Of a DNA stretch of 64,000 nucleotides, positions 1-7,146 are shown piece by piece. A program made the translations under genes and the position numbers. The notes below the pieces were generated by a model. That model was not told where the DNA came from and made no database searches. It was given only the letters and a program-made list of their open reading frames with translations. This stretch comes from Streptomyces sp. CB01373 (GTDB taxonomy: Bacteria > Actinomycetota > Actinomycetes > Streptomycetales > Streptomycetaceae), in contig NZ_NNBK01000001.1 in the NCBI RefSeq assembly GCF_002803075.1, positions 310,001 to 374,000 on the forward strand, in the 5' to 3' direction. Numbering within the stretch: the first letter of the stretch is position 1; each line of letters opens with the position of its first letter.

Positions 1-718
1 CGAGTCCGCCGCTCGCGCCCCAGATGAGCACGTTGTCGCCCTGCTTCATGCCGGCGCCGTTGCGGGAGACGAGCTGGCGGTAGGCGGTGGAGTTGACCAG
101 GCCGGGGGCGGCGGCCTCCTCCCAGCTCAGATGGCCGGGCTTGGGCATCAGCTGGTTGGACTTGACGAGCGCGACCTCGGCGAGGCCGCCGAAGTTGGTC
201 TCGAAGCCCCAGATGCGCTGCTCCGGGTCGAGCATCGTGTCGTTGTGGCCGTCGCTGGACTCCAGCTCGACGGAGAGGCAGTGCGCGACGACCTCGTCAC
301 CGGGGTGCCAGGCGTTGACGCCGGGGCCGGTGCGCAGGACGACGCCGGCCAGGTCGGAACCGATGATGTGGTACGGCAGGTCGTGGCGCCTGGTGAGTTC
401 GCTGAGCCGGCCGTAGCGCTCCAGGAAGCCGAACGTCGACAGCGGCTCGAAGATCGAGGTCCACACCGAGTTGTAGTTGACCGAGGAGGCCATGACGGCC
501 ACCAGGGCCTCACCGGGGCCCAGCTCGGGCACCGGCACCTCGTCCAGGTGCAGGGACTTGCGCGGGTCCTTGTCGCGGGTGGCGAGCCCGGCGAACATCT
601 CCGTCTCGTCCTTGTGCACGGTGATCGCGCGGTACGACTCGGGCAGTGGCAGGGCGGCGAAGTCGGCGGACGTGGCGTCCGGCGACTGGATCGCCTCCAG
701 GATGTCCTTCACGGTCAC
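1..718 (-). CDS. ccr: Crotonyl-CoA carboxylase/reductase, N-terminal part (cut by window edge)
   Basis: The enzyme reductively carboxylates crotonyl-CoA to ethylmalonyl-CoA with NADPH and CO2. It is the hallmark step of the ethylmalonyl-CoA pathway and also supplies polyketide extender units. About 239 N-terminal residues are present and the rest lies beyond base 1. The translation shows the MDR-family alcohol-dehydrogenase-like fold, with segments such as FEPLSTFGFLERYGR and IIGSDLAGVVLRTGPGVNAW, and the nucleotide-binding loop VLIWGASGGLG at the window edge. The GTG start at 718 follows GGAGG with 7 nt spacing; a second GTG at 712 is possible. The upstream promoter carries a palindrome that could bind the neighbouring TetR protein. 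The adjacent 3-hydroxyacyl-CoA dehydrogenase fits the same C4-CoA pathway. Confidence 0.93.
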   Translation of the reverse strand, partial: MTVKDILEAIQSPDATSADFAALPLPESYRAITVHKDETEMFAGLATRDKDPRKSLHLDEVPVPELGPGEALVAVMASSVNYNSVWTSIFEPLSTFGFLERYGRLSELTRRHDLPYHIIGSDLAGVVLRTGPGVNAWHPGDEVVAHCLSVELESSDGHNDTMLDPEQRIWGFETNFGGLAEVALVKSNQLMPKPGHLSWEEAAAPGLVNSTAYRQLVSRNGAGMKQGDNVLIWGASGGL

Positions 719-968
719 GGTGTTGCCTCCGGCGTCGAGCGCCCCGGGGGAGGGGCGCTGAGGGTTACGTCGGTGCTGCTGAGGGGCGGTGAGGGGGCCG
801 GCGGTCCGGCCGGGTGCCGTCGGTTCGGCGGGCGGGGCTTTCGGCAGCGCTTTGTGGCGCGGGAGGTTGCCTGTGACGCAGGCGTCCGGGCGTGCGAGCC
901 GCCATTGGCTTGCTGGGACAGCCGGCGCGCGTGCGGTTCTGCCGCCCGCCGGCCGCCCGGACACCTTC

Positions 969-1032
969 AACGTATGACACCGCGTGTCATCCCGCAAGGC
1001 ACTCAGTGCCAGAATTTTCGCTCAGACGAAAA
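969..1032 (-). promoter_or_regulatory. Promoter of ccr with three stacked inverted repeats
   Basis: Read on the minus strand, TTGCGG (992-997), a 17-nt spacer and TACGTT (969-974) form a plausible vegetative promoter for ccr. The perfect inverted repeat ATGACAC-CGC-GTGTCAT (974-990) fills the spacer, a typical place for a TetR-family operator. Two more inverted repeats lie just upstream: GGCACT-C-AGTGCC (998-1010) and TTTTCG-N6-CGAAAA (1015-1032). Transcription from here would give ccr a leader of roughly 245 nt (719-about 962). I see no convincing gene in that leader. The -10/-35 call and the regulator assignment are inferences. Confidence 0.55.
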
Positions 1033-1108
1033 CTTTGCGCAACAGATGAGCGATGATCGATCGAAGGGGGTCGGCGGTCCGGCGGAAAAGGGGCTCCGAC
1101 ATGCCAGA

Positions 1109-1132
1109 ACGGCCACCCCGTGGGGTGGCCGT
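1109..1132 (-). terminator. Hairpin terminator after the TetR gene
   Basis: ACGGCCACCCC and GGGGTGGCCGT form an 11-bp stem with a tiny loop, about 42 nt past the TetR stop codon. There is no T-tract, which is usual for Streptomyces terminators. Confidence 0.65.
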
Positions 1133-1173
1133 GAGTACGTGCGCGTGCGTGGTCCTCGCTGCCGCGAGGCCTC

Positions 1174-1992
1174 TCAGCGCTCTTTCAGCGCCTCCTCGAT
1201 GGTGCGCATGACCTCTTCCAGCGGGGCGTCGGTGCGGGCGACCGCCACCAGCACCTCGCCCTGCTGGGACACCGCCGCCGAGGGCGCGGGACCGGACCCG
1301 GGCGCCGCCGCGCGGCCGGCCCCGATACCGGTGCCGAACGTCTTGCGCACGATTGCGAAGGCGTGGTCGAGCTGTGCCTCGACGTCTCCCCGGCCCTCGG
1401 CCCGCAGCCAGCGCCGCAGCACGTGGTTGTGCGCGGTGACCACGGCGGACGCGGCGACCTCCGCGAGCAGCGGGTCGTCGTTGGCGTCGTCGGCGTGCAC
1501 CCGCTCGTCGAAGTGACCCAGCAGATAACGCGTGAACAGGCGCTCGTAGCGGGCCACGGAGGCGATCTCCGCCTCGCGCAGGGTGGGCACCTCGCGGGTC
1601 AGCCGGTAGCGGGCGACCGAGATCTCCGGCTGCGCCGCGTACATCTTCATGACTTCCTTGATGCCCCGGCACACCGTGTCGAGCGGGTGCTCGTGCGCGG
1701 GGGCCGCGTTCAGGACGGCCTCGGCGCGGATCAGGGTGTCGTCGTGGTCGGGGAAGATGGCCTCTTCCTTGGAGCGGAAGTGGCGGAAGAAGGTGCGCCG
1801 GGCGACCCCGGCCGCCGCGGCGATCTCGTCGACCGTGGTCGCCTCGTACCCCTTGGTGGCGAACAGCTCCATCGCGGCGGCCGCCAGCTCCCGGCGCATC
1901 TTGAGCCGTTGGGCGGCCGCGCGGGAGCCCGCGGCGCTCTCCGGCGCGTCGGGCGTGGCGGGTGTACGTGTGGACCTGGCGGGCTGGGGCAT
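1174..1992 (-). CDS. TetR-family transcriptional regulator
   Basis: This is a DNA-binding repressor or activator of 272 residues. Its N-terminal helix-turn-helix reads TVDEIAAAAGVARRTFFRHF, followed by the typical FRSKEEAI continuation; the helical C-terminal domain would bind the inducer. The start at 1992 is chosen because TACGTT (1999-2004) lies 6 nt before the ATG, a leaderless arrangement with no Shine-Dalgarno. An in-frame ATG at 2010 is the alternative. The gene lies between ccr and a 3-hydroxyacyl-CoA dehydrogenase, all on the same strand, so a role in C4/acyl-CoA metabolism is likely, probably through the palindrome in the ccr promoter. The ligand is unknown. The last about 40 residues are a low-complexity Ala/Gly/Pro stretch followed by a short helix. 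Confidence 0.88.
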   Translation of the reverse strand: MPQPARSTRTPATPDAPESAAGSRAAAQRLKMRRELAAAAMELFATKGYEATTVDEIAAAAGVARRTFFRHFRSKEEAIFPDHDDTLIRAEAVLNAAPAHEHPLDTVCRGIKEVMKMYAAQPEISVARYRLTREVPTLREAEIASVARYERLFTRYLLGHFDERVHADDANDDPLLAEVAASAVVTAHNHVLRRWLRAEGRGDVEAQLDHAFAIVRKTFGTGIGAGRAAAPGSGPAPSAAVSQQGEVLVAVARTDAPLEEVMRTIEEALKER

Positions 1993-2128
1993 GACCCGAA
2001 CGTACTGCATGTGCGCGGCCTGGTGCGCACGTCCCCGCCTTCCTCCGTCCCCGGTGGACGGGGGAGCGGCCGCCGGCTCCAGCAGGCCGCCCCACTCCCG
2101 TCCGTCCGCGAACCGGTCGCCGGAGCGG

Positions 2129-3934
2129 TCAGCGCCGGGCATATTCGCGGAAGCCGCGGCCCGTCTTGCGGCCGAGGCAGCCCGCGGCCACCAGATGCTC
2201 CAGGAGCGGGGCCGGGGCCAGGCCCGGGTCGCGGAACTCGCGGTGCAGGACCCTCTCGATGGCCAGCGAGACGTCCAGGCCGACGACGTCGAGCAGTTCG
2301 AACGGGCCCATGGGATAGCCGCCGCCGAGCTTCATCGCCGCGTCGATGTCGTCCAGGGACGCGTAGTGCTCCTGCACCATCTTGACGGCGTTGTTGAGGT
2401 ACGGGAACAGCAGGGCGTTGACGATGAAGCCCGCGCGGTCCCCGCAGTCGACGGCGTGCTTCTTGACCCTGGCGCACACCTCGCGGACCGTCGCGTGGAC
2501 GTCGTCCGCCGTCAGCACCGTGCGGACGACCTCGACGAGCTTCATCGCCGGCGCCGGGTTGAAGAAGTGCATGCCGATCACCTCGTGCGGGCGCGAGGTG
2601 GCGCGGGCGCAGGCGACCACGGGGAGCGAGGAGGTGGTGGTGGCCAGGATCGCGCCCGGCTTGCACACTTTGTCCAGCGCCGCGAACAACTGCTGCTTGA
2701 CCGCGAGGTCCTCGGCAACGGCCTCGACCGCGAGATCCACGTCGGCGAAGTCGTCGAGGCTGCCGGTCGCCGTGATCAGGTCCAGGGTCCGCGCGGCGGC
2801 CTCGGCGGTCAGCCGGCCCTTGTCGACGGAGCGGGAAAGCGACTTGCCGATACGGGCCTTGGCGGTCTGCGCCTTCTCCGCGCTGCGGGCGGCCAGCACG
2901 ACCTCGTACCCGGCCTTCGCGAACACCTCCGCGATCCCGGAGGCCATGGTGCCCGAGCCGGCGACGCCGACGGAGCGCACCGGGCGGCCGGGGCCGAGGA
3001 CGTCGCCGGACGGCGGGGTCAGCGCGTCCCGCACGACGGCGCCGCTGCCCGGTGCCTCGTAGGTGTAGAAGCCGCGGCCCGCCTTGCGGCCCGTGAGGCC
3101 GGCCTCGCTGAGCTGCTTCAGGATCGGCGCGGGCGCGTGTAGCCGGTCGCGGGACTCGGTGTACATGGCCTCCAGGACCGTGCGCGCGGTGTCGACGCCG
3201 ATCAGGTCGAGCAGCGCCAGCGGGCCCATCGGCAGTCCGCAGCCGAGCCGCATCGCGGCGTCGATGTCCTCGCGGGAGGCGTACCTGGCCTCGTACATCG
3301 CTGCGGCCTGGTTGAGGTAGCCGAACAGCAGCCCGTCGGCGACGAATCCGGGCCGGTCGCCGACCGCGACGGGCTCCTTGCCGAGTTCCAGGGCGAGGTC
3401 GGTGACCGCCTGCACGGCCTGCGGGGCGGTCAGCACCGAGGAGACGATCTCAACCAGCCGCATGGCCTGCGCGGGGTTGAAGAAGTGCACTCCGAGCACC
3501 CGCTCCGGGTGGGCGGAGTCGGCGGCCAGGCGGGTCACCGACAGGGCGTTGGTGCCGGTGGCCAGGATCGCCCCCGGCCGCACGATGCCGTCCAGCTCCC
3601 GGAAGATCTGCTGCTTGGTCTCGTACGACTCCGGCGCCACCTCGATGACCAGGTCGGCGCCGGCCGCCGCGGTCAGGTCGGTGCACGTGCGCACGCGGGC
3701 GAGCGCGTCCGTGCGCTCCCGCTCGGTCAGGCGCCCGCGTTCCACGGCGCGGGCGGTGGAGTGCTCCAGGGCGGCGACGCACTGGGCGGCCGCCGCCTCG
3801 CTGATGTCGATGCCGACGACCTCGCGGCCCGCACGGGCCAGGACCTCGGTGATGCCGGTGCCCATGGTGCCGAGGCCGACGACGGCGATCGTCTTCAGCG
3901 GGGACAGGGAGGTGTCGGAGAGGGGAGCGGCCAT
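2129..3934 (-). CDS. 3-hydroxyacyl-CoA dehydrogenase, tandem two-domain form
   Basis: It catalyses NAD(P)-dependent interconversion of 3-hydroxyacyl-CoA and 3-oxoacyl-CoA, probably 3-hydroxybutyryl-CoA given the neighbouring ccr. The 601 residues consist of two complete about 290-residue repeats. Each has a Rossmann dinucleotide site (VVGLGTMGTGI near residue 18; VAGSGTMASGI near residue 322), the catalytic-region motif GVHFFNPA / GMHFFNPA, and the C-terminal GRKAGRGFYTY / GRKTGRGFREY signature. Single-domain homologues are about 285 residues, so this is a head-to-tail duplication kept as one polypeptide. The ATG is preceded by TGGAG. It lies 136 nt upstream of the TetR gene on the same strand. 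The 384-nt region upstream contains two inverted repeats that may be operators. Confidence 0.92.
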   Translation of the reverse strand: MAAPLSDTSLSPLKTIAVVGLGTMGTGITEVLARAGREVVGIDISEAAAAQCVAALEHSTARAVERGRLTERERTDALARVRTCTDLTAAAGADLVIEVAPESYETKQQIFRELDGIVRPGAILATGTNALSVTRLAADSAHPERVLGVHFFNPAQAMRLVEIVSSVLTAPQAVQAVTDLALELGKEPVAVGDRPGFVADGLLFGYLNQAAAMYEARYASREDIDAAMRLGCGLPMGPLALLDLIGVDTARTVLEAMYTESRDRLHAPAPILKQLSEAGLTGRKAGRGFYTYEAPGSGAVVRDALTPPSGDVLGPGRPVRSVGVAGSGTMASGIAEVFAKAGYEVVLAARSAEKAQTAKARIGKSLSRSVDKGRLTAEAAARTLDLITATGSLDDFADVDLAVEAVAEDLAVKQQLFAALDKVCKPGAILATTTSSLPVVACARATSRPHEVIGMHFFNPAPAMKLVEVVRTVLTADDVHATVREVCARVKKHAVDCGDRAGFIVNALLFPYLNNAVKMVQEHYASLDDIDAAMKLGGGYPMGPFELLDVVGLDVSLAIERVLHREFRDPGLAPAPLLEHLVAAGCLGRKTGRGFREYARR

Positions 3935-4132
3935 CGCGGGACTCCAGGAATGAGAGTGACGACTGGGAACGCGTCCCGGGGACGCCGAGGGGCGTACCGG
4001 GTGCGGAAGGAAGGAATCTGCGGGTGTTGCCGGGCCGGGAGCGCACGCGCCCGGCGCCGGTCGCCGCGGGCGCCTGTGCGCCCGGCAGCCGGTGAAGGCC
4101 GACCGGCTCTGTCCCGAAGCCGGGTCGTACTG

Positions 4133-4241
4133 CGGTACTCGGGGTACCGAACCGACAACACTCGCCGTGGCTGCGTCACCAGGCCACTGCGAGAGGATTG
4201 CGAGAGGGTGTCTCGCTCGTCTGAGCTTAACCGGTGGGTAA
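4133..4241. promoter_or_regulatory. Two inverted repeats in the 384-nt gap before the hydroxyacyl-CoA dehydrogenase gene
   Basis: CGGTAC-TCGGG-GTACCG (4133-4149) is a perfect 6-bp inverted repeat. TTAACC-GGT-GGGTAA (4227-4241) is a near-perfect one (5 of 6 pairs). Both are AT-richer than their surroundings and lie 200-300 nt before the dehydrogenase start at 3934. They look like protein-binding operators, but no promoter elements can be fixed around them. The rest of 3935-4318 shows no gene. Confidence 0.35.
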
Positions 4242-4318
4242 CGAGCGCGCCACCCCTTTGGGTCAGTGACGTGGTCCCGCGCGGCCGGCCGCGCACCCGG
4301 GAGACCGACTGCGGGGGC

Positions 4319-5089
4319 TCAGACGGACTTGACCTCGCCGCCGTCCATGCGGAGGGCCGAGCCGGTCATCCAGCGTGCCCCCGGTGAGACGAGGAAGGCC
4401 ATGAGTTCGGCGATCTCGTCCGGTTCGCCGTAGCGTGCGATGCCCGCCTCCTGGGGGAACTTCGCGGTGGCCTCGTCGACGGTCATGTCGTGAAGTGGCG
4501 CCCAGTGTTCGAGGTACGAGCGGCGGCGGCCGGTCATCACGGGTCCCGGCAGGACGCTGTTGACCTGGACCCCGTCCGTGATGCCGCGGTCGGAGAACGC
4601 CTTGGCCAGTGCGACGATCGCGGCGTTGATCGTGCCCACCGCGGCGTACGGGGCCTTGGGGAAGAGCGCCGAGTTGCCCGACATCAGGACGACGGATCCC
4701 TTGGCCTCCCTCAGGGCCGGCCAGGCGGCGACCGTGAGGCGGCGAGCACCGTGGAGCTTGAGCGCGAGCCCGTGGTCCCACTGTTCGTCGGTCATGTCGA
4801 GCACGTCGATCTGCGGGACGGCGCCCGCGATGTTGAGCAGCGCGTCGACACGTCCGAACCTGGTCAGGGTCGTGTCGACGACGGTGCGGGCCGCGGCGGG
4901 GTCGGACAGGTCCACGTCGATGACGAGGGGGTCGGCGCCGGCCGTACCGACGGCGGCCGCCGTCTCCTCGAGATGGGCATGGTTGCGGGCGACGAGTGCG
5001 ATCGCGTCGAAGTCACGCGCGAGCCGGATCGCGGTCGACCGGCCGATGCCCTGACTGGCACCGGTGACGATGGCCACTGACTGGGGCAT
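4319..5089 (-). CDS. SDR-family protein without the catalytic lysine
   Basis: This is a 256-residue short-chain dehydrogenase/reductase-like protein. The Rossmann entry VTGASQGIGRS at the N-terminus and the NIAGAV motif around residue 90 indicate NAD(P) binding. The C-terminal substrate loop ends GSALRMDGGEV. The catalytic YxxxK motif should fall in APYAAVGTINAAI, but the fourth residue after Tyr is Gly, so the lysine is absent; a Ser-rich stretch MSGNSA precedes it. Either the protein is a non-classical SDR or it has lost oxidoreductase activity. AAGGA precedes the ATG. The gene follows the alpha/beta hydrolase gene by 30 nt and is probably cotranscribed with it. Confidence 0.85.
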   Translation of the reverse strand: MPQSVAIVTGASQGIGRSTAIRLARDFDAIALVARNHAHLEETAAAVGTAGADPLVIDVDLSDPAAARTVVDTTLTRFGRVDALLNIAGAVPQIDVLDMTDEQWDHGLALKLHGARRLTVAAWPALREAKGSVVLMSGNSALFPKAPYAAVGTINAAIVALAKAFSDRGITDGVQVNSVLPGPVMTGRRRSYLEHWAPLHDMTVDEATAKFPQEAGIARYGEPDEIAELMAFLVSPGARWMTGSALRMDGGEVKSV

Positions 5090-5119
5090 GCTGATTCCTT
5101 CTCCTGCGCTGAGGGCCGA

Positions 5120-5818
5120 TTACGCGGACGCCGCCACATCCCGCACGGCGTCGAGGACGATGTCCACGACCTCCTGAGGCGCGGTGACCAGTGGCGTGTG
5201 GTCCACCGGGTGCGGGCGGGCGCGTGCACCCATCCGCTCGGCCATGAAGCGCTGCGTGTCCGGGGCGATCATGCGGTCCTGCTCGGCGATCAGGAACCAG
5301 CTCGGGCGGTCCTTCCACAGAGGCCGTCCGACCGGGACACCGATACTGGCCGCGGCGATGGGGCGCTGCACGGCGGCCAGCAGCGCCTGCTCCTCGGCAG
5401 GGGCGTGCTGTGCGAAGGCGCCGGCGAAGGCGTCCTCGGGCAGCCAGACCAGCCCGTGGGCGTCCGGCTGGAGCTCCGGCGTCCTCGGGTGCGGCCGACC
5501 GCGATGGAAGACGTCGCCCACGGTCTCCCCTTCGTCGGGCGCGAGCGCAGCCACGTAGACCAGCGCGGCGGCCTTCGGGTCGCGTGTCGCCCCGATCACC
5601 GCTCCGGCATACGCGTGCCCCACCAGGACGACCGGGCCGTCGAGCCGCTCAAGAACGCGGTCGAGGGCCGCGACGTCGTCGGCCAAGGAGGTCAGTGGCA
5701 GGGGTGCCGCGACGACTTCGACGCCCTCGGCCTTCAGCGGGCCGATCACCTTGCTCCAACTCGATCCGTCCGCCCAGGCACCGTGCACGAGCACGACACC
5801 GACGTGGTTGGTGGCCAT
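5120..5818 (-). CDS. Alpha/beta hydrolase-fold protein with Ala at the nucleophile position
   Basis: The 232-residue protein starts MATNHVGVVLVHGAWADGS, giving the oxyanion-hole HGAW motif of the salicylate-esterase/MenH-like alpha/beta hydrolases. The nucleophile elbow reads GHAYAG instead of GHSxGG, so the catalytic Ser is replaced by Ala. The acid (AEQDRM) and the C-terminal His (DHTPLV) are retained. Family members with this change exist, so it may be a binding protein or use another mechanism. The ATG at 5818 is preceded by AGAGGA; upstream in-frame starts lack a Shine-Dalgarno. It is the first gene of a pair with the SDR-like gene. Confidence 0.85.
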   Translation of the reverse strand: MATNHVGVVLVHGAWADGSSWSKVIGPLKAEGVEVVAAPLPLTSLADDVAALDRVLERLDGPVVLVGHAYAGAVIGATRDPKAAALVYVAALAPDEGETVGDVFHRGRPHPRTPELQPDAHGLVWLPEDAFAGAFAQHAPAEEQALLAAVQRPIAAASIGVPVGRPLWKDRPSWFLIAEQDRMIAPDTQRFMAERMGARARPHPVDHTPLVTAPQEVVDIVLDAVRDVAASA

Positions 5819-5961
5819 GGTGCGTTCCTCTGTTTCCGTGGTCCCAGCGGATGAGTAGCGTCGATGGCCGGGCCCGACCGGCCAGGGCCCGAGGACGGGG
5901 CACGGCCAACCTGTCACAACGAGGACTCGTACGAATCTCCGGACACCCCACGCTCCGGCCG

Positions 5962-5990
5962 AAGGACACGAATGGCTCAGCGACTAGGCT
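5962..5990 (+). promoter_or_regulatory. Leaderless promoter of the HEAT-repeat gene
   Basis: TAGGCT (5985-5990) lies 7 nt before the GTG start codon, and AAGGAC (5962-5967) lies 17 nt further up. The start codon would be the transcription start, and no Shine-Dalgarno is present. Confidence 0.5.
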
Positions 5991-5997
5991 GGCCGTC

Positions 5998-6573
5998 GTG
6001 GACGAAGAGTTGCGATCACTCACGGACCGCTTACGGCAGGAGTCGGGCGGATCGGTGGCGTACGAGCACCTGGTCGCCACTCCGGACATGGACGGACTGG
6101 CCGAGGTGCTGACGGCTCCCGGACAGCCGCTGTGGGCCAGGGAAGTGGCCGCGTTCCGGTTGGGTCTCGCGGGCGACCCGCGGGCCTTCGAATCCCTCGT
6201 CCTGCTCCTGAACCACCGTGACCCGCAGCGCTGCGCCTCCGCCGCCTACGCCCTGGCCCGCCTCGGCGACCCCCGCACCGCCCGCGCGGCGGCGGCCCTC
6301 GCCACCAACGAACTCCGCGTCGCCTACGCCCTGCATCCGGTGCGCCTGCTGGTGGAACTGCGCGCCCCCGAGTCAGTCCCCGCCCTGATCACCACCCTGG
6401 AGCGCCGGCTCCACCCGCACGACCCCTACCGCCGGGTGGCCCTCGCCTGCGTCGAGGGCCTGGGTACGCTCGGCGACGTCCGGGCCCGTCCCGTCCTCAC
6501 CGAGGCCCTCGCCCACCCGGCGCTGGCGGAGGCGGCGGTGGCAGCCCTGGCCCGCGTACCGAAATCCGGGTGA
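5998..6573 (+). CDS. HEAT-repeat protein with a TTA codon
   Basis: This is a 191-residue soluble protein built of short helical repeats. Examples are AAFRLGLAGDPRAFESLV, AAYALARLGDPRTARAAA, ACVEGLGTLGDVRARPVL and the final AVAALARVP. This spacing of two helices per about 30 residues is typical of HEAT/PBS-lyase-like scaffolds that bind proteins. The GTG at 5998 is selected because a -10 box lies 7 nt before it. Codon 12 is TTA (6031-6033), rare in Streptomyces and read by the bldA tRNA, so expression may be development-dependent. It is divergent from the hydrolase/SDR pair. The partner is unknown. Confidence 0.8.
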   Translation: MDEELRSLTDRLRQESGGSVAYEHLVATPDMDGLAEVLTAPGQPLWAREVAAFRLGLAGDPRAFESLVLLLNHRDPQRCASAAYALARLGDPRTARAAAALATNELRVAYALHPVRLLVELRAPESVPALITTLERRLHPHDPYRRVALACVEGLGTLGDVRARPVLTEALAHPALAEAAVAALARVPKSG

Positions 6574-6645
6574 GCGACCGGGCCCCGCGAGAGGACCCAG
6601 CATTCGGGCGCTGCGACGGGGAACGGCTCACTCGGGCGGTACGCC

Positions 6646-7045
6646 TCATTCGGGCAGTACGGCGAACGCCTCGACCTCCATCAGGAACTCCGGGCGGACC
6701 AGGCCCGCGACCTGGACGGCCGAGGAGGCGGGCAGGCGGTCGTCGGGTATGTGGGGGGGCGCGGGCGGCACGGAGCGCCGGGAGGTGGGCCGTGTCCGTG
6801 ACGAAGTAGGTGAGCTTCACGACGTGGTCGAAGGTCGTGTCGGCGGCGGCCAGGCAGCGGCGGAGGTTCTCGAAGACCTGCCGGGCCTGCGCGTCCGGGT
6901 CGCCCTCGCCGACGAGTTCGCCGTTCTCGTCCAGGGCGACCTGCCCGGAGATCGCCACGAAACGGCCGGTGCCCATGACGACATGGGAGTAGTGCGCGGC
7001 GGGGGCGACCCCGTCGGGGGCGGGGATCCTGGTGGGCTCACTCAT
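6646..7045 (-). pseudogene. RidA/YjgF-family gene with a +1 frameshift in a G7 run
   Basis: RidA proteins hydrolyse reactive enamine/imine intermediates from PLP enzymes. The reading frame starts at the ATG at 7045 (SEPTRIPAPDG) and shows the family core GRFVAISGQVALDENGELV and VKLTYFVTD. After ALRAARA the frame is lost at a run of seven G (6753-6759 on the plus strand). Removing one base restores IPDDRLPASSAVQVAGLV and EFLMEVEAFAVLPE with a stop at 6646-6648, giving a normal length of about 132 residues. The remainder is undamaged, so this is either a sequencing error, a very recent mutation or a slippage switch. Confidence 0.85.
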
Positions 7046-7126
7046 GCGTCCATGGTGGACCACGGGTGGAACATCCACGATCAGGTCACCGCCCCCGACG
7101 GGCCGTCAGGCCGCCTGCCGCGCACG

Positions 7127-7144
7127 GGCCGAGACGGCTCGGCC
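7127..7144 (-). terminator. Short hairpin after the aminopeptidase-like gene
   Basis: GGCCGAG-ACGG-CTCGGCC forms a 7-bp stem with a tetraloop, directly after the stop codon of the secreted peptidase gene (7147). It is a weak to moderate terminator candidate. Confidence 0.4.
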
Positions 7145-7146
7145 GC

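Noticed and set aside
765..980. Small minus-strand frame in the ccr leader (71 codons)
   Set aside because: It starts upstream of the likely transcription start, has Arg/Pro-rich low complexity and no ribosome site.
131..1516. Long plus-strand open frame opposite ccr and the TetR gene
   Set aside because: It is the antisense shadow of the two minus-strand genes, whose translations match known families.
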